From: Solwaraspora sp. WMMA2065
Lineage (GTDB): Bacteria > Actinomycetota > Actinomycetes > Mycobacteriales > Micromonosporaceae
Direction: 5' to 3'
Length of the DNA stretch: 64,000 bases
NCBI RefSeq assembly: GCF_030345075.1
Contig: NZ_CP128361.1
Coordinates: 4,154,001 to 4,218,000, forward strand
Under the pieces are notes generated by a model. The model did no database searches and was not told the DNA's origin. It saw nothing but the letters and a program-made list of their open reading frames with translations. How positions within the stretch are numbered: position 1 is the stretch's first letter; every line of letters starts with the position of its first letter. The position numbers and the translations under genes were made by a program. This document shows, piece by piece, positions 36,108 to 42,619 of the stretch.

Positions 36108-36698
36108 GCCCCTCTCCCGGTCACCGGCAACCTCTGCCGTCCCGCCAGGCATCGCCCCGGGCGATGATCCACTGCTCTTCATCGAGTCGACATACCGACG
36201 GCCTGTCAGAAGGCGCGCATCCGATCACCGCGCTCGGACTACGACCAAGACCGCCGCCCTCGTCAGACCCGCACGGCCAACTCAGGCTTACCTACCCGGC
36301 TTCACTTTCACTCTCAGTGACCGCCAATGCCAGGACGGGCGGTCAACATCGGACTTCGCGTCGAGGTGAGGCTGACGCACGTCATTCCGCGGTTTGACGT
36401 GCGTCAGCCTCACCTCGACATAAGCGGAGTGGGCACCACTCTGCACCGTTGACGGTCAGTGACGTGGAGTCCCGTCAGATTGGGAGCAAATACCGCGTAA
36501 GCCACGTTCCCGACGCTCGGGGCAGGCACCGGGCGGCCATACCCAGCGCGTCGTCACACCCGTTGTATATTGACAGTCACTGATGCAACGATGAGGGTGC
36601 CTACAGTGGCCTGGGCCGGCGGACAACTGTGGGACCGTCCGTCCTGCCGGCCCAGCTAGGTCGGCACGGGTTCCTGGGATCAAGGGAGACCAGCCCCC
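36108..36698. other. Gene-free region with a long hairpin and AT-rich promoter-like DNA
   Basis: No credible coding frame was found. It contains the 25-bp-arm hairpin at 36360-36419, related 16-mers TTGACGGTCAGTGACG (36449) and TTGACAGTCACTGATG (36570) that match at 13 of 16 positions and share a GTCA-N-TGA core, and a TATATTGACA stretch near 36566. These probably belong to the promoter of the CBM2 gene. Confidence 0.5.
36360..36419. terminator. 25-bp-arm perfect hairpin
   Basis: Arms 36360-36384 and 36395-36419 are perfect reverse complements (left arm starts GTCGAGGTGAGGCTGACG) with a 10-nt loop TTCCGCGGTT. No T-tract follows. It lies 250 bp beyond the GntR stop. A terminator is likely; such perfection also fits a protein-binding or mobile-element end. 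Confidence 0.6.
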
Positions 36699-37847
36699 AT
36701 GTCGTTGTCGTCCACCCCACCGACGCGTCACCGTACCGATGAAGTGCCCCGCAGCCGCCGACGGGCCGCGTGGAGGCGGGCCGCGGCCGGCGTCGCCGCC
36801 GCGGTGCTTCTCGCCACCAGCGGTACGACGGCGGCCAGCGCCCCGGCACACGCGGCCGGCACGACCGCCGGGGCCGCCACCAGTGCCGGATGCCTGACGG
36901 TGACAATCGAGAGCAGCTACTGGAACAACGGCCCGGACAGCGGTGGCGTCTTCCGCGACATCACCATCACCAACACCTGCGCCACGGCGGTCACCGGCTG
37001 GAAACTGGTCCTGACGCTGCCGGCCGGCGAAACGGTCCAGCAGGGCTGGAACGCCAACTGGACCCTGGACGGCAAAACCCTCACTGCCGCTCCGACGACG
37101 TGGAACAACGTCATCGCCGCCGGCAGATCGGTCGAGATCGGATACGTCGGTGCCTGGACCGGCGACCGACCGCAGGATCCGGGCTGCACCATCAACGGCG
37201 ACCCGTGCGACGGCAACCAACCCGGGCCGGGGCCGGCACCCGAGGTGACGCTGACCAGTCCGGTCGACAACAGCTACCTGGTGTCGGTCTGCGCCATCCG
37301 GATGACCGCCGACGCCAGCACCAAGACCGGGACGATCGAACGGGTCGAGTTCCACATCAACGACCAGCTCGTCGGCAGCGACACGACGGCCCCGTACGGC
37401 ATCGACGTTCCACCCGACCACCCGGCGCTGCGCGACGGCGACACCAGTGACGGCTTCCCACGGCACACCGCCTTCGCTCGGGTCGTCACCGTCTCACCGG
37501 CGGACACCGCCGACTCGGCGACGATCACCTTCAGCCAGGCCGCGCCGCCACCGGCGCTGATGGTGATCGCCTGTCCGTCGCAGGTGGAGGTGCCGGCCGG
37601 TGGCTCAGCGACCATGACGTTCGTGACCGTCTGCGCCGCCACCCCGGCGCTGCACCTGACGGTGACCGGCGACCCCGGAGTCAGCGTCACCCCGACGGTC
37701 ACCCGGCCCGGCAGCACGGAACACCCGGTCACCATCACCGCCGCACCCGGCAGCGCCGGAGCCGTCGCCCGGGTCACCGCTACCGCCGACGATTCAGGCT
37801 CCTGTCTGCCGGCCACAGCAACGGTCACCGTCGGCCCACCCGACTGA
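36699..37847 (+). CDS. Secreted CBM2 protein with Ig-like domains, no catalytic domain
   Basis: 382 residues. A twin-arginine-like basic start (RSRRRAAWRRAAAG) leads a signal peptide ending about residue 53 (APAHAAG). CBM2 follows (64-165: CLTVTIESSYWNNG, W74, GWNANWTLDG), then a Pro/Gly linker, an Ig-like module of the type found in glycosidases (PEVTLTSPVDNSYLVSVCAI, HINDQLVGSDTTAPYG) and a last beta-rich module (about 285-382). No GH, lyase or LPMO domain is present, although this layout normally carries one. AGGGAG precedes ATG 36699. Likely a polysaccharide-binding protein. Confidence 0.75.
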   Translation: MSLSSTPPTRHRTDEVPRSRRRAAWRRAAAGVAAAVLLATSGTTAASAPAHAAGTTAGAATSAGCLTVTIESSYWNNGPDSGGVFRDITITNTCATAVTGWKLVLTLPAGETVQQGWNANWTLDGKTLTAAPTTWNNVIAAGRSVEIGYVGAWTGDRPQDPGCTINGDPCDGNQPGPGPAPEVTLTSPVDNSYLVSVCAIRMTADASTKTGTIERVEFHINDQLVGSDTTAPYGIDVPPDHPALRDGDTSDGFPRHTAFARVVTVSPADTADSATITFSQAAPPPALMVIACPSQVEVPAGGSATMTFVTVCAATPALHLTVTGDPGVSVTPTVTRPGSTEHPVTITAAPGSAGAVARVTATADDSGSCLPATATVTVGPPD

Positions 37848-37852
37848 CGAAA

Positions 37853-37885
37853 CGGCTCAGCCCGCTGAGCCGGCGGTACCGCCGG
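37853..37885. terminator. Hairpin and palindrome after the CBM2 gene
   Basis: CGGCTCAGC (37853-37861) and GCTGAGCCG (37864-37872) are perfect arms around CC. It runs into the palindrome CCGGCGGTACCGCCGG (37870-37885). It lies between convergent genes, so bidirectional termination is likely. Confidence 0.6.
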
Positions 37886-37890
37886 GCCGC

Positions 37891-38989
37891 CTATCCGGCG
37901 CTGGCCGGAGTGCCGGCACCGTCCAAGGACGGGTAGTCGGTGTAGCCGTGGGCGTCACCGCCGTACACCGTCGCCTGGTCGACCTCGTTGAGCGGAGCCT
38001 GCTCACGCCAGCGGCGTACCAGGTCGGGGTTGGCGATGAACGGCCGACCGACCGCGACGGCCGCCGCTTTCCCGCCGCGTACCAGGGTCTGCGCGGTTTC
38101 CCGGTCGGTGACCGTCGCGAACCCGGTGTTGACCACGACCGGGCCGCCGAACCGGGCCGACAGGTCCGCGAGCAGCGGATCGGCCGGGTCGATCGACAGG
38201 TGCAGGAAGGCCAGGCCGAGCGGGGCGATCGCGTCGACCAGCCCCCGGTAGGTGGCGGCGGTCTCGGCCGGATCGTCCTCGACCAGCCCGATGGCGCCGT
38301 TGGCCGGGGAGAGCCGCAGCCCGACCCGTTCCGGGCCGATCTCCTGGGCGACGGCGGTGACCGTCTCGGCGACGAACCGGGAGCGGGCGGCCGGCGATCC
38401 GCCGTACCGGTCGGTGCGCCGGTTGGTCGTCGGGGCGAGGAACTGGTGCAGCAGGTAGCCGTTGGCGCCGTGCAGCTCGACCCCGTCGAGGCCGGCGTCG
38501 ACGGCCGACCGCGCCGCCTGCCGGAACTCGTCGACCACCTGCGGAAGCTCGTCGGTGGTCAGGGCGCGGGGCGTCGGGTACGGCTGCCTACCGGTGGCCG
38601 TGATCATGGTGCCGTCGGCGGCGACGGCGCTCGGCGCGACGGTCTCCTGCCCGTGCTTGTTGTCCGGGTGGGCGATCCGGCCGGCGTGCATCAGCTGGGC
38701 GACGATCCGCCCGTCGGCGGCGTGCACCGCGTCGGCGATCCGCCGCCAGCCGTCGACCTGCTCGGGTGTGTGCAGGCCGGGGGTGTTCGGGTAGCCCTTG
38801 CCCGACGGCGCTGGGCTGCACCCCCTCGGTGATGATCAGGCCGGCGGTGGCCCGCTGCTGGTAGTAGGTGGCGGCGTGCTCGTTGGGTACCCCGTCGGGC
38901 TGCGCCCGGTTGCGGGTCATGGGTGCCATGAAGACCCGGTTGGGCAGGTTCCACTTGCCGATGGTCACCGGCTCGAACAGCTCAGGCAT
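37891..38989 (-). pseudogene. Old Yellow Enzyme-type alkene reductase, frameshifted
   Basis: Two overlapping frames together make a complete FMN-dependent OYE. The N-terminal frame (from ATG 38989) reads FEPVTIGKWNLPNRVFMAPM to ITEGVQPSAVGQG, then becomes Arg-rich nonsense. The correct continuation (KGYPNTPGLHTPEQVDGWRR, then HGANGYLLHQFLAP and NRRTDRYGG) is in another frame. One extra base in the CCC run at 38801-38803 (GGG on the coding strand) explains it: removing one G restores SAVGKGYPNTPG. The break is a real mutation or a sequencing error; everything else is intact. It is downstream of doxX in one MarR-controlled unit. Confidence 0.85.
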
Positions 38990-39018
38990 GGTCAGGTCTC
39001 CCCAGGAGGTGGTGAATG

Positions 39019-39054
39019 GTCAGAAGGCGTACGGGCGTCAGAAGGCGTACGGGC
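39019..39054. repeat. Perfect 18-bp tandem duplication at the doxX 3' end
   Basis: GTCAGAAGGCGTACGGGC is repeated back to back (39019-39036 and 39037-39054). The second copy contains the doxX stop codon and its last codons (GPYAF); the first lies just beyond the stop. It looks like recent slippage and leaves the protein unchanged. Confidence 0.85.
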
Positions 39055-39412
39055 CGAATCGGCCCCAGGCGACGACGGCGGCCATCGCCAGGAGGACCAG
39101 GTTGGGCAGAATCGCCGGGTACTCCTTGCGCCGGGCGTGCACGATCGCGGCGCCGATCATCATCGCGACCAGGCCGAGGGCGGCCAGCGGCACGAACACC
39201 GGGGCGATCCCGGTGACCGCCGGCAGGATCAGGCCGATCGCGGCAAGGATCTCCAGCGCGCCGATGGTCCGCACCAGACCCATCGGGAAGTCGGCGGCGA
39301 AGCCCATCCCCTTCTCGACAAGCTTCTCCCTCGACTGGCTGACCTTCATCAGCCCCGCGCCGAGAAACGCTGCGGCGAGCAGTCCGGCGAGCACCCAAAG
39401 AACGATGTTCAT
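39038..39412 (-). CDS. DoxX family membrane protein
   Basis: 124 residues with four hydrophobic helices (WVLAGLLAAAFLGAG, MGLVRTIGALEILAAIGLIL, PLAALGLVAMMIGAAIVHAR, LPNLVLLAMAAVVAWGRFG). DoxX-like proteins are small quinone- or redox-linked membrane proteins. ATG 39412 has GGAG 6 nt upstream. A clear promoter (TTGACG at 39480-39475, 18-bp spacer, TAGCCT at 39456-39451, minus strand) overlaps the MarR operator. The OYE gene follows on the same strand, so a redox or electrophile response unit is likely. Confidence 0.85.
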   Translation of the reverse strand: MNIVLWVLAGLLAAAFLGAGLMKVSQSREKLVEKGMGFAADFPMGLVRTIGALEILAAIGLILPAVTGIAPVFVPLAALGLVAMMIGAAIVHARRKEYPAILPNLVLLAMAAVVAWGRFGPYAF

Positions 39413-39467
39413 ATCTGTCTCCGATGTCGGATCGCTTTAAGCTTGAAGCGAGGCTAGTCCGCGATGA

Positions 39468-39515
39468 CTTCAAGCGTCAAGTGACGCAGCTCTCGTGATC
39501 ACTTGACGCTTGAAG
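39468..39515. promoter_or_regulatory. Large MarR operator between doxX and marR
   Basis: CTTCAAGCGTCAAGTGA (39468-39484) and its exact reverse complement (39499-39515) are 14 nt apart. The left arm covers the -35 of the doxX promoter and the right arm abuts the TAGACT -10 of marR, so one regulator could repress both directions. A further CTTGAAG half-site lies at 39442-39448. Confidence 0.8.
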
Positions 39516-39529
39516 CTAGACTCGACGAC

Positions 39530-40015
39530 ATGGCCACCCCGACCGAGCAGCCGCACTGGCTCGACAAGGAGGAACTGGAGACCTGGTTCGCCCTCGTCGG
39601 CGTACTGGCGAGGCTGCCGGGCGCCCTCGACCGGCAGTTGCAGCGCGACGCCGGAATCAGCCACTTCGAGTACCAGGTGATGGCCGCGCTGTCCGAGACG
39701 CCCGAGCGCACCATGCGGATGAGCCGGCTCGCCATGATCGCCGACGGGTCGTTGTCTCGGCTGTCGCAGGTCGTCACCCGGCTGGAAAAGCGCGGCTGGG
39801 TCTGCCGTACGCCGGACCCGACCGACGGTCGCTACACGCTCGCGACGCTGACCGACGACGGCTGGGACAAGCTGGTCGCCACGGCCCCCGGGCACGTCGC
39901 CGAGGTGCGTCGACTCGTCTTCGACCCGATGACGAAGGCCCAGTGCCGGCAGCTACGCGACATCGGCCGACGCATCACCACCACCATCGACCCCGACGAG
40001 TCCTGCCTGCGCTGA
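39530..40015 (+). CDS. MarR family regulator of the doxX-OYE unit
   Basis: 161 residues. Winged helix: ISHFEYQVMAALSETPERTM, RLAMIADGSLSRLSQVVTRL (recognition helix) and RTPDPTDGRYTLATLT (wing with D-x-R). ATG 39530 has no ribosome site, but TAGACT ends 7 nt upstream, so the mRNA is probably leaderless. The 17-bp-arm operator just upstream implies autoregulation and control of the divergent doxX-OYE genes. No ligand can be read from sequence. Confidence 0.88.
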   Translation: MATPTEQPHWLDKEELETWFALVGVLARLPGALDRQLQRDAGISHFEYQVMAALSETPERTMRMSRLAMIADGSLSRLSQVVTRLEKRGWVCRTPDPTDGRYTLATLTDDGWDKLVATAPGHVAEVRRLVFDPMTKAQCRQLRDIGRRITTTIDPDESCLR

Positions 40016-40057
40016 GCGCGGCCCGCGACCTGCGCCGGTACGAAGGCCGCGCTCAGC
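40011..40057. terminator. Hairpin between marR and the LamG gene
   Basis: GCTGAGCGCGGCC (40011-40023) and GGCCGCGCTCAGC (40045-40057) are perfect 13-bp arms with a 21-nt loop. The left arm includes the marR stop codon. The genes are convergent, fitting bidirectional termination. Confidence 0.6.
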
Positions 40058-40063
40058 GAACGG

Positions 40064-41932
40064 TCACCCGATCGGGCCACCCGCCATTCCAGCCATCCGG
40101 GCGATCATCGTCGCGTCGGCGGCTCCCGCGTACACCCGGACCTCGTCGACGACGCCGGTGAGGTACTGGCCGAAGCTCCCGTTGTGCAACGCCCGGCCCA
40201 CCTGCAGGCCGCCGTTCGCCCGCCAGCCGGCCGTGTACGCGGCAGTGCCGGTCGCAGAAAGGTAGCCGTCGACGTAGAGTCTCACCTCCTGGCGCGCCGA
40301 GTCGTAGACCACCGCCAGGTGCTGGCCGAAGTAATCCCATTCCGGGTACGTCAAGTTGTCCTGTATGACCGTCGACGCCGGGTCGGTGGTGTCCTGGTGT
40401 GGCAGGACCAGCTCCCAGCGATTCGACGCGGCGTTGCAGCGGATGACGAAGCCACTGGCGGTGACGCCGGCCTGGGACAGCACCGCCTGGTCGGTGTCTC
40501 CGCAGGTCGGGCCGGCCAGCCGCACTCGTACGCCGACGGTGAAGCTGCGGTCGGTAACCGCGATCGGTCCGTCGGTCTGCGCCCAGTCGTCGACGCCGTC
40601 GAGCACCAGATGCCCATCAGCTACCAGCGGCGGCTCAGCGAACGGGTCCTCGTCCATATCCGGGGCGTACAGGTGCGAATCGCCGTGCAACCGCAGGTCC
40701 GCACCGCCGCCGTACTCCGGGCTGTTGCCGTTGGTGGCCTCGTCCAGCGGCCAGTAGCCGAACGAGGTCGGCGGCCGAGCCGACAGGTCTCGCACCTCGT
40801 GCGACACCAGTACGCGGTCGAAGACCGCGACGTCGGCGAGGTCTCCGGCCCAGCCCTCGGTGTAGCCGCTGCCGCTGACCGCGCGACCGATCTGCACCGC
40901 ACCCTGCGACGCCCACACCGACTGACGCAGCGCCACCGGCTGTTCGTCGCCGTGGACGTACAGGGTCATCGTGGTCAGCTCCGGGTCGTACGCGGCCGCC
41001 AGGTGGGTCCACTCGCCGAGCATGACCGGCGCGGTGCTGGTCACCGACCACACAGCCGGTGAAGGCGAGTCCGATGCGGCGATCTCGAACGCCCAACGGC
41101 CACTGTCCGCGTCGAAGCCGAGGGTGAAGCCGGGCGCGTCGGTGCCGTCCTGGCTGACCGCGACCCGGTCGACCGAGTCGTCGGTCAACCGCACCCAGGC
41201 GCTGGCACCGAACCCGGTCGACGTGTCGATCAGGCCGGAACTGCTGGTAGCCAGGTAGCTGGTAGCCGCGTCGCCGGTGAGTCGGGCCGCCCGGCCGAGT
41301 TGGCACTGCGCGCCCAGGTCTGCGCACTCCGACCCGGGAACGCCGAACGTGACGCCGCTGCCGGCGGCCGCCGGGTGGTTGCCGCGCGCGTCCGCCGCCG
41401 AAGTGGCACCGGCCGCGTCGTCGAGCGGCCACTCGCCAGCAGCGAGCCGAGTCGGTACGGAGAAAAGGCAGTATGCGATCGGCGAACGTCCTCCGTCGGC
41501 GTCGACCGCCTGCACGGTGACTGAGGTCGTCCGGTCCTGCACCGGCATCCAGCGCAGCGACACCGGCGCGCCGATGCTCGCGGGCACAAGGACGTTGTCC
41601 GGCAAGGGGTTGGTGTTGAAGCCGTACAGGTACTTGACGACCTGAGGGGACGGCGAGTGGAAGGTGAAGGTGCCGTACACACCGATCGACCCACGGTGCT
41701 GGTTGTCCTCGGCGCAGGCGCTGGTGTGTTCGTCGGCGTCGAGCGGCAGGTACTCCGGCGAGTCGATGTCCGGCGCGATCGGCGCGACGACGTTGCTCGA
41801 CGTCGCCGTGTCGCGCTCTGCCGGTCCGGCCACCGCCGGTGCGGCGGCGACGGCGTGTACCCCGAGCACCATCGCGATCAGCACTGCCACCCGCCGCAGC
41901 CCGCGCACGGATCCACGATTATCCACTGTCAT
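40064..41932 (-). CDS. Secreted protein with two LamG domains, paralogue of the toxin partner's C-terminus
   Basis: 622 residues. Signal peptide 1-35 (VAVLIAMVLGVHAVAAAPAVAG), an Ig-like segment (50-165, SPEYLPLDADEHTSAC), and two LamG jelly rolls (about 170-385, TGFGASAWVRLTDDSVDRVA; 390-610, FTVGVRVRLAGPTCGDTDQA), which usually bind glycans. From residue 58 on it is closely similar to the last 570 residues of the DNRLRE/LamG protein, and the DNA is also very similar. It lies downstream of the immunity gene on the same strand. It may be an adhesin or a remnant of a second toxin locus. Confidence 0.8.
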   Translation of the reverse strand: MTVDNRGSVRGLRRVAVLIAMVLGVHAVAAAPAVAGPAERDTATSSNVVAPIAPDIDSPEYLPLDADEHTSACAEDNQHRGSIGVYGTFTFHSPSPQVVKYLYGFNTNPLPDNVLVPASIGAPVSLRWMPVQDRTTSVTVQAVDADGGRSPIAYCLFSVPTRLAAGEWPLDDAAGATSAADARGNHPAAAGSGVTFGVPGSECADLGAQCQLGRAARLTGDAATSYLATSSSGLIDTSTGFGASAWVRLTDDSVDRVAVSQDGTDAPGFTLGFDADSGRWAFEIAASDSPSPAVWSVTSTAPVMLGEWTHLAAAYDPELTTMTLYVHGDEQPVALRQSVWASQGAVQIGRAVSGSGYTEGWAGDLADVAVFDRVLVSHEVRDLSARPPTSFGYWPLDEATNGNSPEYGGGADLRLHGDSHLYAPDMDEDPFAEPPLVADGHLVLDGVDDWAQTDGPIAVTDRSFTVGVRVRLAGPTCGDTDQAVLSQAGVTASGFVIRCNAASNRWELVLPHQDTTDPASTVIQDNLTYPEWDYFGQHLAVVYDSARQEVRLYVDGYLSATGTAAYTAGWRANGGLQVGRALHNGSFGQYLTGVVDEVRVYAGAADATMIARMAGMAGGPIG

Positions 41933-42196
41933 CTACTACTCCCCCTTGCCAGGCACTGAATACGCGCGATAACCATGCTTTCATGCAACAATGAGCATTG
42001 TCGATGAATGGCACCAGAGCTAATCGACTTGCATCTTCCGCACACAGCGGCGCGAGAGCCATCGCACTACCCAAACTTCCACGGACAGCCCAAACACCCA
42101 CAAGCGAATAGAATCATCCCGCGACGAGGTAGCAACGACAGTCTGCGATCTTACCAAGGCGACCAGACAGACCACCCCAAGGTCCACATCCTGACC
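41933..42196. other. Low-GC gap downstream of the immunity gene
   Basis: About 264 bp of roughly 50% GC DNA separate the immunity ORF from the LamG gene. Only unconvincing short frames occur here. Its composition matches the toxin/immunity cassette, so it probably arrived with it and may be the remains of another immunity gene or the LamG promoter. Confidence 0.45.
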
Positions 42197-42619
42197 TCAA
42201 CCAGCAACAATGAGCTCACTTTCTCCACCTGGAACTTCCAATCCAGATGATTCACTCGAATGATGCATTCGGACAACAAATGACAGACAGGCAACGAAGC
42301 CTTCTCCAAGGTCGGACGACAAGAGCACCGGAATTACTCTACCGGCACGATCATCGATCCTCAAAAAATCTAGGATACTTTGTCGATCATTATTATTGGC
42401 ACAACTCAGGGTCAACGACGAGTACACTGACTTTAGTTTCACCCCCACTACACCATAGAAGAGTGCGCGCGTCGTTACACCACTACCTTCTCCTCTAATC
42501 TCCAACTCAGAATGACTGACGCTATATCGCCACGGTCGAAACTTACCATCCAACACAACAGGAAGTTCCGCATAGCGAGCCAATTCGCTAGCCAAATGGA
42601 TTCGCCACCTTTTCGCCAT
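42197..42619 (-). CDS. Putative immunity protein for the Rhs/Hint toxin
   Basis: Up to 140 residues, soluble, no signal peptide, GC only about 45-48%. It overlaps the toxin gene's 3' end by 32 bp in another frame, the usual place for an immunity gene. Core: PWRYSVSHSELEIRGEGSG, then ALFYGVVGVKLKSVYSSLTL and ILDFLRIDDRAGRVIPVLLS. No named immunity family is recognised. Start may be ATG 42619 or TTG 42595 (AAAAGG upstream). It would act in the cytosol by binding the toxin domain. The function is inferred from position and composition. Confidence 0.65.
   Translation of the reverse strand: MAKRWRIHLASELARYAELPVVLDGKFRPWRYSVSHSELEIRGEGSGVTTRALFYGVVGVKLKSVYSSLTLSCANNNDRQSILDFLRIDDRAGRVIPVLLSSDLGEGFVACLSFVVRMHHSSESSGLEVPGGESELIVAG

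Noticed and set aside
41919-42101. 60-codon minus-strand frame beyond the immunity gene
   Set aside because: No ribosome site, mixed composition, overlaps the LamG gene start region; could be debris of a second immunity gene but unsupported.
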